A stretch of DNA of 61,110 bases from an uncultured Clostridia bacterium (GCA_947625095.1 CANQMX010000012.1:1-61110), one strand, 5' to 3'; positions 43,201 to 50,412 are shown, numbered from the stretch's first letter. The notes: generated by a model from the letters alone, not told the origin. A program made the numbers and translations.

Positions 43201-44189
43201 GCCGCATCGTTGAGCGCGGCGAGGATGCCCTCCGTGGAACTCGTGCCCGAATCCTTGAACACCTTAAAGGTGGCGATCTGCGCGCGCGGCGCAACGCCCC
43301 GTATTCTCCACGATTCGCCCGCGATGATGCCCGCAACGTGCGTGCCGTGCGCCTCGGCGGGGTAGACGTTGGTATCCACATCGGCATAGTCGAACGCATA
43401 GGGAAGTTTAGAGGTGATATACAGGTCGTCCTCGTCGATCTCTTCGTCGTCCTCCCCCATCCACATCGCCGCTGTGAGGGCGGGAACTGCCCTTGCCACG
43501 TCGTCCTTTGTGATGGCCATCGTATCGGGATCGAGATCCATACGGAACACTTCGTGTGTATAGTCCGTGCCCGTATCAAGCACGGCGACCACCGTGCCCG
43601 TGCCGTCGAATTCCACATTGGTGGAGTTGAAGATACCCGTATCCTGCACGTTCACGTCGTTTTCGACGATCTCCTGCGGGGCTTCGTACTCGTTGGAGAG
43701 GATGACTTTGGAGACAAGCGCGCTATTTTCGATCTTTGCGAGGTTGCCGTAGCGCACCCGCGCGGAGAAGCCGTTGAACACCGTCGTGTAGCGGTAGCCC
43801 ACATCGATGAGGTAGCCCGCGAGCGAAGAGACTGCGCGGGAGATCTCCTCATTGCGCTCGGCGAGCAGTTTTTCCCCGTCGAACGCCTGCAAAAGTTCCG
43901 TGGCGGTGACGCCGCGCTCGTTCGCCGTTTCGAGGAGAGGCTCGCCTTGAAGCCCGACAAGAACGGTGACGATATCCTGCGCGTCCGGCTCGCCGACAAG
44001 AGAAATCGACTCCGAGCGCCTCTCTTCCTTTTCTCCGCTGTCAACGATCTCCGCGGCGGACGCCGAAGCGGTGGGGGCGGAGGCTTCCGTACCCGCAGCG
44101 CCGCGCGCGCCCAGCGCCTCCAAAGCGATAAACGCCCCGAATATCGCGGCGAAGCACAATACCAGAACGCTCTTTAACGATTTCATCAT
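37227..44189 (-). CDS. Giant membrane-anchored S8 subtilase with Ig-like and leucine-rich repeats
   Basis: A 2320-residue surface protease. Signal peptide (residues 1-30), propeptide-like segment, then a subtilisin domain with Asp205 (VVAVLDTGTDYTHE), His281 (HGTHVAGIIAG), Asn376 (AAGNE) and Ser603 (GTSMACPN). A PA domain (KVKIAKSKGAVGVIIYNHLSG) is inserted before Ser603, as in lactocepin and C5a peptidase. Fn3-like parts follow, two Big_2-like domains (about 1150-1310), some 35 BspA-type LRRs (about 1330-2160), and a C-terminal membrane helix (about 2290-2313) with basic tail; no LPXTG. All catalytic residues are present. It heads the operon that continues into the Opp importer. Confidence 0.92.
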   Translation of the reverse strand: MMKSLKSVLVLCFAAIFGAFIALEALGARGAAGTEASAPTASASAAEIVDSGEKEERRSESISLVGEPDAQDIVTVLVGLQGEPLLETANERGVTATELLQAFDGEKLLAERNEEISRAVSSLAGYLIDVGYRYTTVFNGFSARVRYGNLAKIENSALVSKVILSNEYEAPQEIVENDVNVQDTGIFNSTNVEFDGTGTVVAVLDTGTDYTHEVFRMDLDPDTMAITKDDVARAVPALTAAMWMGEDDEEIDEDDLYITSKLPYAFDYADVDTNVYPAEAHGTHVAGIIAGESWRIRGVAPRAQIATFKVFKDSGTSSTEGILAALNDAAVLGVDAINMSLGASCGFSREEDEENVNETYDLIEQSGISLVVAAGNEFSSSYGGANGNTNLASNPDAGTVGSPATYTASFAVASISGVKTPYMYVNGEKEVYFSESRTTGKTEPNKFVEELLGNSESGEFQYVVIPGVGFEANYTNIDVNGKIAVVKRGNNSFEDKVKIAKSKGAVGVIIYNHLSGMLNMSIGTQNVIPSCLVSMDFGKYFEEKTTGTIRIDKNYLAGPFMSDFSSWGPLPDLELCPDITGHGGDITSSFPGGNEYDTISGTSMACPNIAGALVLVREYVKTLEGMTSTTEVRDLSYGLMMSTATIARNEEGNPYSPRKQGAGIGDIYRSVHTKAYLSVDGSNKPKLSLKDDPARAGVYELKFNITNMSAESLSYKINPIVMTESMSSDGKTVAEKAYMLSPTATYSVAEVTGGKAEIGNNATLSIEGYTTAKLVVTVKLSAEDKAYLTKNFVNGMYVEGYVELQSYNPDKINLNLPFLAFYGNWEDAPMLDVTAYEVGESAVDSSVLEEDKLVADVYGTLPMAGFNMTDDYGNPEIGSWGLGAYGYNIAQGYETPVTREQYASLTHNSEGNYLLYSVAAGLLRGAKRVEMEIRDSVTGELIWSGVDYNARKSHSSGGEQMGGYIYVNFDVRNYDLANNGKYTFSMTCYLDWKGEGETEYTRGNRNTFSFDFYIDDEKPVLLTNEEGEYEVYVRDANHRKTVEFNVHDNHYLQGYLVYTYESIDENGEPTGLTAITDSVVPIYNGEFNGTTRVSLDVTSYWDLIVKNNYQLYVQFMDYAKNGDEFFVKLKECDEVRLEKTRNAREQYTIRPNGDVDLEDYVRIFSKVGESEFEGYWTKKLVWTSNAPNIATVEADSGLVVGKQAGEAEISVTPADGGNMLKFKVRVEGTPTTPSVREVELSNYSLSIERGEEMTITATIKPSDYPIDDLEIQWTSSSTNVTATPDPANKLKCTVKGMKSGSATIGVRIAGTYINASCSVRVKEEYYVDSVYLRSYTGRGDENGIVKIPEDLGISYIYPLAFFQNPYIKKIIIPEGVQYIMRAGIYGCDNLEEIELPESCTQIQTFGVAWNPKLKKINTEHLQTIGAYAFVYDTSLETIDLSRTTYISAMAFVNCTALKTVDLSKVGVIGEQAFYRCTALTELVIPANTVTEFGAFYGCTSLKSVVCYGNHIGPLTFQNCTALTDVTFAGDVELIDVQAFYRCTSLTHVNFLGSVYEIGAMAFSYNTSLTSFTFPAGLTKLGQQALYGCSNLTTITVDKDACIIEPDIRAFGGLSRLNKFVVEDGNKYLAATQDGVLYDKTMYRLIAYPFARTATTFTVPESVRIIGANAFTNVSSINTIDLKNVERIEARAFQQCTATLKGTGNITYIGDYAFAANDAIAAVPTNVTYIGDYAFAGCTGLNGTLNVPAKVTHIGEYAFAESDLTTVNFTNATSLKEVDDGVFFHCTSLTSVTLGNTLEKLSTEMFAECPALGSVTIPANIKELGDSAFCRATSLATVTLQAQIDTIPDYCFGGTQILNISLPASVRTIGAHAFEGTLFATFNFNNIEEIGDSAFEGTRLGTVSAIKAKRIGTRAFYNTPVSNVTSSATEVGDLAFARCTSLTNVTLNAATTIGVSAFDGCTALGTINVKAAENIGTINVKAAENIGANAFRGTRALTTIALPAARSIGANAFSGSGVTALTLPNLRSVEQQAFAGATALGSIDVGANNSRFLTENGVLYQKNGGDLYTLVAYPLGKKDVTAYTVKERTVKVGAYAFYENDVLTKITLPAHMKSIGVGAFYRASKLATVEIGAVAAPTLESVGTMQGDDLINTYNNLPKELGSTLTLEWIVPMNATGYDGYIWKEYLGGVYDQTTNANGKIKKTKTNALNASALDFIDRVNALSELSGDERTAEINLLRRIYNLLDSTQQGFQEVKAAYAKLQAASGVSYVETQTEPLAETAEAASTGENGAVWFAVFAAIVAACGAAFLICRTHTGRREK
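38236..38301. repeat. Exact 33-bp tandem duplication inside the protease LRR region
   Basis: 38236-38268 and 38269-38301 are identical and produce the doubled peptide GTINVKAAENIG. It is in frame, adding 11 residues, and is evidently recent because no silent change separates the two copies. Confidence 0.9.
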
Positions 44190-44306
44190 AATCGATTTTC
44201 TCCTTGGATCAATCCTTATCCTGTTCGGATGGCAGGCGCACCCTGCGCCCGCTCACTTTTCGTTTTTTTGCCTTTTTCGCCTTCGGCGCAAAAAGATACA
44301 TTTTGT

Positions 44307-44336
44307 ATTTTAGCATAATCGCAAGCGATTCGTCAA
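44307..44336 (-). promoter_or_regulatory. Promoter of the protease-Opp operon with an operator-like palindrome
   Basis: TTGACG (44331-44336), 18 nt, TAAAAT (44307-44312) with TG one nt upstream (extended -10). The spacer contains AATCGC-AA-GCGATT (44317-44330), a perfect inverted repeat. TTTGACGAA overlapping the -35 matches the Spo0A box TGNCGAA on the minus strand. The mRNA leader is about 110 nt and has GC-rich hairpins at about 44230-44290, then AAGGAG before the ATG. Confidence 0.6.
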
Positions 44337-44512
44337 ATCGATTTCATACGTTTTTGCAAAAATCTTATAAAAATTTATCCCGATTTTTCTACACTATAAG
44401 TATAGGCGATTGCCAAAAATTATAAGAAATCGTTAATATATTCATTAAATTATTCAATTTAATTTTGCAAAACGCGCCCCCGCCCTTTCGCCGCGGGGGC
44501 AAAAGGCATTTC

Positions 44513-44567
44513 TTCGACAAATCCCGACGTATTCCCCGCACGTTAGCTTTCCCGTTTTTCCTATAAT
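44513..44567 (+). promoter_or_regulatory. spoIIE promoter with Spo0A box
   Basis: TATAAT (44562-44567) has no good -35 at the usual distance. TTCGACAAA (44513-44521) is the reverse complement of TTTGTCGAA, a close 0A box, centred near -57. This fits the known Spo0A-activated sigma-A control of spoIIE in Bacillus. The initial transcript can form TACCG-A6-CGGTA (44568-44583). The rest of 44190-44591 holds only the divergent operon's promoter and leader. Confidence 0.6.
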
Positions 44568-44591
44568 TACCGAAAAAACGGTAGGTGCTCC

Positions 44592-46883
44592 ATGAATATG
44601 AGATCTCTCCCCCTGCGCCGCGTCCGCATTTCCTACGGGGCGGCGGCAAAATACCTTGCCCTTCTTTGCGCCATGCTGCTTATGAACCTCGCCCTCCCGC
44701 AGGGCGAGCCACTCTCCTTCGCGCTCATGTTCGGCGCGCTGTGCTGCGGGTTAAACCCCTTCCTCGTATGCGGATGGCATTTGGCGGCGTCCGTCACGGC
44801 GCTCTCCGCGGCGGCGTCTCTTTCGGCGAGCGTGCAGGCGGCGTTTTTGCTTCTCGTGTTCGCCCTCTACCGCCGTTTCGGGCGGGAAATGCGCTTCGAG
44901 CGCGCCATCTACGCCCTCATCGCCCAGCTTCCCTTCCTGTTCCTCTTCCCGCATACGGGCTATTCGCTCTTCCCCTTCGGCGCGTTTTGGCAGAAAATGA
45001 TCCTCTGCGCGCTCATTTTGGCGCTCTCCCTCCTCTTTGAGGGCGGCCTGCGCGCCCTCCTCTTCCGCGCCTTCAAGTGCCGTTTGGGCGGCGGAGAGAT
45101 CGCCGAACTCGCCCTTATGTGGCTGTTTTTGGGGATGGGGCTGAGCCGTCTGACGGGGGAACTTCCCCTGCTCGCCGCCATCGCGCTTGCGGGCTTTTCC
45201 GCCGTGTGCCTCTTCAAGAGCGCCGTCTCCGTCCCCTTCGCCCTCGTGCTCTCCCTCCCCCTCTGCGTGGTGCGTTTGAGCGCCGTGCCCGCCGCCGCCA
45301 TATGCGCCCTCGCCTGCCTTGCCCTCCTCTTTTTGCCGTATGGCCGCATCGCCGCCGCGCTCGCCCTCTTCGTCGGCTTCATGGGCGTGGAGTTCCTCGG
45401 CGGGCTGTTCTCCTCCTCCGCCGCCACCATCGCCTTTACCCTCCTATCCGTCTTTTTGCCCTGCGCCGCCGTCTGCTGCGTGCCCGAAAAACTCTTCCGC
45501 CGCCTCGGCCGCACCCTTCTCTTCTACCGCGAGCGCACCCTGCCGCGCATCGCCATCAACCGCAACCGCCGCGCCGTGGGCGAGCAACTCTTCGAGATCT
45601 CCGCCCTCTTCCGCGAAATAGAGACCGCCTTCCGCACCGAGGACGCCCCCGACGACGCAGGCGCGCGCATCCGCGAAAAACTCATCTCCAACCTCTGTTC
45701 CTCCTGCCCAAACCGCAGAAAGTGCCGCGAGATGCACATTCCCGACAGCATGGATAAGCTCATCGCCGTCGGCAAGGCGAAGGGGCGGGTCAACCTCATC
45801 GACCTGCCCGCCGACCTCTCCTCGGCGTGCAACAACACGGCGGGGCTTTTGTTTGCGCTCAACAAGCAACTTGCCGAGTACCGCCGCTATGCCTGCGAAG
45901 TTCAGGCGGCGCGCGAGGGAAAGCGGCTGCTCGCCGACCAGGCGCGGGGCATCAGCGAAATTCTGCGCGACATCGCCCTCGAACAGAGCGGCGAATACGC
46001 CTTCACCGATGAGGAGGCGCGGCTCTCTGCGGCGCTCGCCTCGGCGGGGATTTTGAGTTCGGAGATCTTTTTGTACGGCGACGATACGCGCTTCACGGCG
46101 AGCATGACCCTCGAAAACCACACAAACGCCGCGCGCTTGGTGAAGGTCGCAAGCGACGCGCTGGGCGTTCCCCTCGCCCTCTCGGAGAAGATCCCCCTGA
46201 CCCCCGACCGCGCCTGTTTCATCCTGAAGCGCAGAGCGAATTTCGACGCGGCGTTCGGCGTCGCCTCCTGCCCCAAAAAGGGGGAGCAGGCGAGCGGCGA
46301 TACCCACTCCATTCTCAAAATTGACGAGCGGCGCTTCCTCGTCGCCCTCTCCGACGGCATGGGCAGCGGCGCGGGCGCGCGCGACGTTTCCGACCAAACG
46401 CTGTCGCTTTTGGAGGGTTTTTACAAGGCAAAGATGCCCTCGGAGACGGTGCTCGGCACCGTCAACAAACTCATCGCCTTCTCCTCGGAGGAGACCTTCT
46501 CCTGCCTCGATCTTGCCGCCGTCAACCTCGATACGGGCGCGGCGGACATCGTGAAGATCGGTTCTCCCGCTGGGTTTGTGCTCTCGGGCGAGGAACTGCG
46601 CGTGCTCGAGGGCGAAAGCCTGCCCATCGGTATGCTCGAGGCGGTGCACCCCGCCACGCTGCAGGTGGAACTGCGGCCGGACGACTTCCTCATCTTCATG
46701 AGCGACGGTGTGACGACGGCGTTCGGCTCCTCCGCCGACCTCTGCGCCTATTTGAGCAAATTGAAGCCGCTCAACCCGCAGTCGCTCGCCGAGGAGATCC
46801 TGAAAACCGCGCTCAATAAATACAACGGCAGCGCCGAGGACGACATGACGGTGCTCGCCGTAAAACTGACCAGAGCGGCGTAA
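44592..46883 (+). CDS. spoIIE: Stage II sporulation protein E (SpoIIE) phosphatase
   Basis: The 763-residue protein dephosphorylates SpoIIAA to activate sigma-F in the forespore and localises to the polar septum. About ten membrane helices fill residues 15-305. A central regulatory region has CSSCPNRRKC (about 369-378). The PP2C domain from about 555 shows SDGMGSG (near 586), FMSDGV (near 702) and DDMTVLAVK at the end. ATG 44592 or 44598 may be used; AGGTG lies 5-11 nt upstream. It is divergent from the protease-Opp operon. Confidence 0.95.
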   Translation: MNMRSLPLRRVRISYGAAAKYLALLCAMLLMNLALPQGEPLSFALMFGALCCGLNPFLVCGWHLAASVTALSAAASLSASVQAAFLLLVFALYRRFGREMRFERAIYALIAQLPFLFLFPHTGYSLFPFGAFWQKMILCALILALSLLFEGGLRALLFRAFKCRLGGGEIAELALMWLFLGMGLSRLTGELPLLAAIALAGFSAVCLFKSAVSVPFALVLSLPLCVVRLSAVPAAAICALACLALLFLPYGRIAAALALFVGFMGVEFLGGLFSSSAATIAFTLLSVFLPCAAVCCVPEKLFRRLGRTLLFYRERTLPRIAINRNRRAVGEQLFEISALFREIETAFRTEDAPDDAGARIREKLISNLCSSCPNRRKCREMHIPDSMDKLIAVGKAKGRVNLIDLPADLSSACNNTAGLLFALNKQLAEYRRYACEVQAAREGKRLLADQARGISEILRDIALEQSGEYAFTDEEARLSAALASAGILSSEIFLYGDDTRFTASMTLENHTNAARLVKVASDALGVPLALSEKIPLTPDRACFILKRRANFDAAFGVASCPKKGEQASGDTHSILKIDERRFLVALSDGMGSGAGARDVSDQTLSLLEGFYKAKMPSETVLGTVNKLIAFSSEETFSCLDLAAVNLDTGAADIVKIGSPAGFVLSGEELRVLEGESLPIGMLEAVHPATLQVELRPDDFLIFMSDGVTTAFGSSADLCAYLSKLKPLNPQSLAEEILKTALNKYNGSAEDDMTVLAVKLTRAA

Positions 46884-46912
46884 AAACCGCATAACGCTGT
46901 GCGTTTTACGCG

Positions 46913-46942
46913 AAAGAGCCGCCTCCGAAGAGGCGGCTCTTT
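46913..46942. terminator. Bidirectional terminator
   Basis: AAAGAGCCGCCTC (46913-46925) and GAGGCGGCTCTTT (46930-46942), 13 bp, between the convergent spoIIE and acetyltransferase genes. Confidence 0.8.
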
Positions 46943-46958
46943 CGTTGCCGTTTCGGGG

Positions 46959-47528
46959 TTATTCCCCGATTTTTTTGAGGGGCTTTGCGGGCACGCCCGC
47001 AACGACGGTATTCGCGGGAACATCCCTCGTCACCACCGCGCCCGCCGCGATGACGGCGCCCTCCCCCACCGTCACCCCGGGCAGAACGGTGGCGTGCGCG
47101 CCGATCCAGACTTTATTTCCGATCTTCACGGGCGCGGGCGTCATGTTGCCGCGCTTCGCGGGGTCGAGATCGTGGTTCAGGGTCGCGATGACCACCTGAT
47201 GCCCGATGAGCACGTCGTCGCCGATCTCAATTCCGCCCTGATCCTGAAAACAGCACCCCGCGTTGATAAAAACCCGCCTGCCGACCGCAATATTCCTGCC
47301 GTAATCGGTGTAAAAGGGCGGGAAAAGCCCGAACGTCTCGTCCGTTTCCTGCCCGATGAGCTCGAAAAACAGCCGCCTCAATTCTTCCGGCTCGTGATAT
47401 GTTCCGTTGATCTCTGCCGTAAGCGCAAGCGCGCGCTGCGACATTTCGTGCATATGCAGGTGCGTTTCCGACCCCGCCTCGATGTACGTTTGTTGTTGCA
47501 TTTTTGCCCTGAATTGCTCTGTATCCAT
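46959..47528 (-). CDS. Maltose/galactoside O-acetyltransferase family protein
   Basis: A 189-residue left-handed beta-helix acetyltransferase (LacA/Maa/NodL type) that transfers acetyl from acetyl-CoA to a sugar or similar hydroxyl. The N-terminal domain covers residues 1-55, then [19 protein letters not shown], catalytic His in [11 protein letters not shown], and hexapeptide repeats with [30 protein letters not shown]. It has a consensus promoter (TTGACA-17-TAAAAT) ending 6 nt before the ATG and no ribosome site: a leaderless gene. Acceptor unknown. Confidence 0.92.
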   Translation of the reverse strand: MDTEQFRAKMQQQTYIEAGSETHLHMHEMSQRALALTAEINGTYHEPEELRRLFFELIGQETDETFGLFPPFYTDYGRNIAVGRRVFINAGCCFQDQGGIEIGDDVLIGHQVVIATLNHDLDPAKRGNMTPAPVKIGNKVWIGAHATVLPGVTVGEGAVIAAGAVVTRDVPANTVVAGVPAKPLKKIGE

Positions 47529-47534
47529 GCCTCT

Positions 47535-47563
47535 ATTTTACTCCATGCAGGGGAAGATGTCAA
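47535..47563 (-). promoter_or_regulatory. Leaderless promoter of the O-acetyltransferase
   Basis: TTGACA (47558-47563), 17 nt, TAAAAT (47535-47540), AGAGGC, ATG 47528. The distance from -10 to ATG places the start site at the A of the start codon. Confidence 0.75.
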
Positions 47564-47640
47564 CCGTAAAACAGCCCCTTTCGAATAAAAGAAAAACGGC
47601 GAAAACTCACAGCGTTTTGCGGTTTTTGCAAAAATGAGCG

Positions 47641-47664
47641 CCGCCGCTTCCAAAGAAGCGGCGG
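47641..47664. terminator. Hairpin terminator behind the SGNH hydrolase
   Basis: CCGCCGCTTC (47641-47650) pairs with GAAGCGGCGG (47655-47664). It lies downstream of the gene ending at 47681; the T-tract is weak. Confidence 0.55.
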
Positions 47665-47680
47665 TTCACAAATTAACCTG

Positions 47681-48286
47681 TCAGATGATTTTTTTCAGTT
47701 CCTTTATCACGAGGTCGGCGATGTAGCGGCAACCGCGGTGGGTGGGGTGCACGCCGTCCGTCGTGAACTGCGCGGGGTCGATGTCCTGCGTCAGCCCCGT
47801 AAAGATCTCGTCGAGGGGGATAACGGGCAGTTTATTTACCGCGGCGATCTCGCGGATGATTTTGTTGAAGGCGTCGAGGTAGGGGCGGAAGCGCTGTTTA
47901 TCGCCCATGTTCAAGACAAAGGGCAAGATACACCACAGTTTTGCGCCCGTCGCCGAAATTTTCTCCACAAGCGCAGCGTAATTGGCGCGGAAGGTCTCGG
48001 GCGAGACGACCTCGCCATGCGAAAAGCGGCACCACACGTCGTTGACGCCCACCTGCAAAAAGACGACGTCGGGCTTCTCTTTCACCACGTCCTCCTCCAC
48101 GCGCGCCAAGAGGTCGGCGGTCTTGTTGCCGCCCACACCGCGGTTGACGATGACAAGGTCGGCCTCGGGATAGAGCAGGTGGAGTTTGCCCGCCGCGATA
48201 TTCACATACCCCGCGCCGAGGTCGTTTTCATCGAGGATATCTCTCCCCGACTCCGTAATGGAATCCCCGAAAAACAAAATTTTCAT
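47681..48286 (-). CDS. SGNH/GDSL-family hydrolase
   Basis: A 201-residue esterase or acetylhydrolase of the SGNH type: block I GDSITESGRD (Ser9), block II NRGVGGNK (Gly), block III GVNDVW (Asn) and block V DGVHPTHRG (Asp/His). There is no signal peptide, so it is cytoplasmic. The start is 9 nt after the pyrophosphatase stop, suggesting one transcript. Next to it, but on a separate transcript, is an O-acetyltransferase; the pair could add and remove acetyl groups, which is inference. Confidence 0.9.
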   Translation of the reverse strand: MKILFFGDSITESGRDILDENDLGAGYVNIAAGKLHLLYPEADLVIVNRGVGGNKTADLLARVEEDVVKEKPDVVFLQVGVNDVWCRFSHGEVVSPETFRANYAALVEKISATGAKLWCILPFVLNMGDKQRFRPYLDAFNKIIREIAAVNKLPVIPLDEIFTGLTQDIDPAQFTTDGVHPTHRGCRYIADLVIKELKKII

Positions 48287-48295
48287 ATTCTTTTC

Positions 48296-48826
48296 CTACT
48301 TTCCGAACTTGGCTTTATAGGCTTCAATGCACTTGCGCACGATCTCCACGGCGTCGTCGCGGTGGGCGATCTCGGTGACCGCCGTCTTCTTGTGTTCGAG
48401 GGACTTGTACACCTCAAAAAAGTGCTTCATCTCCTCAAAGATGTGCTGGGGCAGCTCGTGAATGTCGTAATATTCGTTATAGTTGGGGTCTTTGGCGGGA
48501 ATGGCGATGATCTTCTCGTCGAGAGAGCCGCCGTCTATCATCTTGATGACGCCGAGGGGATAGCACGAGATGAGCGTCATGGGGTAGATGGTCTCGTTGG
48601 TGAGCACGAGCACATCCAGGGGGTCGCCGTCCTCGGCGAGGGTGCGCGGGATAAAGCCGTAGTTGGCGGGATACACCGTGGAGGTGTACAGCACGCGGTC
48701 GAGCTTCAAAATGCCCGTCTCCTTGTCGAGTTCGTACTTCGCCTTGCTGCCCTTGGGGATCTCGATGAGCGCTTCAAAGGCCTTGGGCGTGATGCGTTTT
48801 TCGTCGATGTCGTGCCAGATGTTCAT
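48296..48826 (-). CDS. ppa: Soluble inorganic pyrophosphatase (family I)
   Basis: The 176-residue enzyme hydrolyses PPi from biosynthesis. Family I markers: IPKGSKAKYE, YPANYGFIP, the Asp-rich EDGDPLDVLVL and AKDPNYNEYYDI. ATG 48826 follows GGGAG; longer in-frame extension has no support. It is transcribed from TTGCGA-17-TAAAAT (48849-48877) and followed by the SGNH gene. Confidence 0.95.
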   Translation of the reverse strand: MNIWHDIDEKRITPKAFEALIEIPKGSKAKYELDKETGILKLDRVLYTSTVYPANYGFIPRTLAEDGDPLDVLVLTNETIYPMTLISCYPLGVIKMIDGGSLDEKIIAIPAKDPNYNEYYDIHELPQHIFEEMKHFFEVYKSLEHKKTAVTEIAHRDDAVEIVRKCIEAYKAKFGK

Positions 48827-48848
48827 AAAAGTCTCCCTTTGCGCCTCT

Positions 48849-48877
48849 ATTTTAGCACAATTCGCCCTGCCTCGCAA
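48849..48877 (-). promoter_or_regulatory. Promoter of the pyrophosphatase gene
   Basis: TTGCGA (48872-48877), 17 nt, TAAAAT (48849-48854) with an upstream TG. The same TAAAATAGAGGC sequence forms the -10 region of the O-acetyltransferase gene, but here a GGGAG site and a normal leader follow. Confidence 0.65.
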
Positions 48878-48928
48878 GGGCGTGCCGAGAAATTTTCGCA
48901 AATTTTTTCAATTCGATAAAAATATACT

Positions 48929-48957
48929 TTGACAAAGCCGTAAATTTATGGTATATT
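48929..48957 (+). promoter_or_regulatory. tRNA-Ser promoter
   Basis: TTGACA (48929-48934), 17 nt, TATATT (48952-48957), about 60 nt before the mature tRNA 5' end. Confidence 0.75.
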
Positions 48958-49018
48958 GATGGAGCTTGCAGGGCGTCCCTGCGCGGGATGGTGCGGCGCG
49001 GCGCATTGCACAAGTTGA

Positions 49019-49110
49019 GCAGAAGTACCCAAGTGGCTCAAGGGGCTCCCCTGCTAAGGGAGTAGTACCTGTGAAAGGTAGCGCGGGTTCAAATCCCGCC
49101 TTCTGCGCCA
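49019..49110 (+). tRNA. tRNA-Ser (anticodon GCU)
   Basis: The acceptor stem GCAGAAG pairs with CTTCTGC, discriminator G, encoded CCA at 49108-49110. The anticodon stem CTCCC/GGGAG holds GCT in its loop. A long variable arm (TACCTGTGAAAGGTA) and TTCAAAT T-loop confirm the serine type. It reads AGC and AGU codons. Confidence 0.97.
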
Positions 49111-49145
49111 AAAAATTCCGAGAGTTTTTACTCTCGGAATTTTTT
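49111..49145 (+). terminator. Terminator of tRNA-Ser
   Basis: AAAAATTCCGAGAGT and ACTCTCGGAATTTTT pair around TTTT directly after the CCA end, with a T-run on the right. Confidence 0.85.
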
Positions 49146-49159
49146 GTTGTACCGAATGC

Positions 49160-49495
49160 AAGGCGGGATTTGAGGGTGGAGGCGCGAGCGGTAGCGAGCG
49201 GTTTGCGGGCGAATTGTATGATAACGGAAACGTTCGCCGCAAACTGCACAGCACGGTGTGCTGTGCACCGGGGCGCGCCGCCAAAGGCGCAAATCCTCGC
49301 GGCGGCGGAGTTCCTCCGCCGCCGCGCATAAGGCGGGTTCGCCCCGCCCGCACTATTTTCGACCAAGGGCGGCACAAGCCGTAGGCGCAGTAGCGTGTGG
49401 CGCGAAGTAATCCCGCCGCTCATTCGCCAAAGGCGCAAATCCTCGCGGCGGCGGAGTTCCTCCGCCGCCGCGCATAAGACGGGCACGCCCCGCCT
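49160..49495. repeat. Repeat island 7, behind the tRNA
   Basis: A 53-bp perfect direct repeat (49280-49332 and 49426-49478), each containing the hairpin GCGGCGGCGGA/TCCGCCGCCGC, plus the ACCAAGGGCGGCAC and GCCGTAGGCG elements known from islands 1 and 3. No gene; the leftward open frame across it is a shadow of the tRNA and repeats. Confidence 0.75.
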
Positions 49496-49575
49496 GTTCT
49501 TCTGCGCGCGTGCTTTTTTCGCCTTCCTTGTATTCCGCTAAATTGAAGTTCATAAATCGTTCAAGGACATTTCAA

Positions 49576-50358
49576 TCATCTATTCATTTTGATGGCTTGA
49601 AATTCAATGCTGACATCTCTGTAGCCCGTAACATATCCAAACCGCATGACGTCGATTCCGCTCGGGTCGATTTTCGCATATGGTTCCCCATTGACATACA
49701 TGATAATCTTGTACCCTTCGATTTTATAGATGGAATAATGCAATTCGGTTCCCGCCCAAAATGCGTCACTGTCTTTCGCTTCAAATTTGATATTCTCATC
49801 GTACGTCAAGTTACAATGATATTGAAATTTATGATGTGGGATAGGGCTTTCTGCCCCCTCCGCGATAAATTTTAGGTCTGCGCTGTCCGATATACCGTCG
49901 AGTTTATAATGAATTTTCAATTCATCGGTCGCCTTATCGTTGTCGTTATCAATCAGTTGCAATGTAACGTCGGATAAATCCAATTTGCGATTGAATATAT
50001 CGTCCCCGATGTTTTTCAACTTATATGTATTTGTCGTATAAATATCTTGTGCGACCGCCTCGGAAAACTCTACAACATAGTTTTCGTTCCCTTCACTCAA
50101 AACAAGATTGATGTGATATGCCGTATAGAATTTCGTGTCGATCGTAGACAGGTCTTTGACCTTGTTTTCATGTGTCTTTATGTATTCCACCCGATCCATT
50201 TCCGACAATTCCACACTGATCGTCAACCCGGGATCGAGATCGGATATCCCTTGAAAAAGTCCCTCTTTCAAAGAAATTTCAAATTGCTTTTGCCCCGCGC
50301 AACCGACCAAACATGATGCTATCGCAAACAATATACACACAAGAGATATTTTTCTCAT
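49576..50358 (-). CDS. Lipoprotein of unknown function, AT-rich
   Basis: A 260-residue protein with lipobox LVGC (Cys20). The rest is beta-rich with no domain I recognise; DNDNDKATDELK could be a calcium-binding or exposed loop. GGGAG lies 9 nt before the ATG. Its base composition is clearly lower in GC than the neighbours, suggesting transfer. It stands alone between repeat island 7 and a divergent membrane protein gene, with its own promoter. Confidence 0.75.
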   Translation of the reverse strand: MRKISLVCILFAIASCLVGCAGQKQFEISLKEGLFQGISDLDPGLTISVELSEMDRVEYIKTHENKVKDLSTIDTKFYTAYHINLVLSEGNENYVVEFSEAVAQDIYTTNTYKLKNIGDDIFNRKLDLSDVTLQLIDNDNDKATDELKIHYKLDGISDSADLKFIAEGAESPIPHHKFQYHCNLTYDENIKFEAKDSDAFWAGTELHYSIYKIEGYKIIMYVNGEPYAKIDPSGIDVMRFGYVTGYRDVSIEFQAIKMNR

Positions 50359-50384
50359 ATCCGTACTCCCGACAACCTGACTTT

Positions 50385-50412
50385 ATTATACCAAACCCAA
50401 CACAAAAATCAA
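50385..50412 (-). promoter_or_regulatory. Promoter of the AT-rich lipoprotein
   Basis: TTGATT (50407-50412), 16 nt, TATAAT (50385-50390) on the minus strand. Confidence 0.55.

Noticed and set aside
41469-44177. A 902-codon open frame on the plus strand opposite the protease gene
   Set aside because: It is a shadow of the GC-rich protease reading frame: the minus strand has signal peptide, catalytic motifs, ribosome site and promoter, while this frame has none and no domain.
48908-49486. Leftward frame with KAGFEPALPFTGTTP-like peptide across tRNA-Ser
   Set aside because: This peptide is the translation of the antisense of tRNA-Ser, a frequent false gene in databases.
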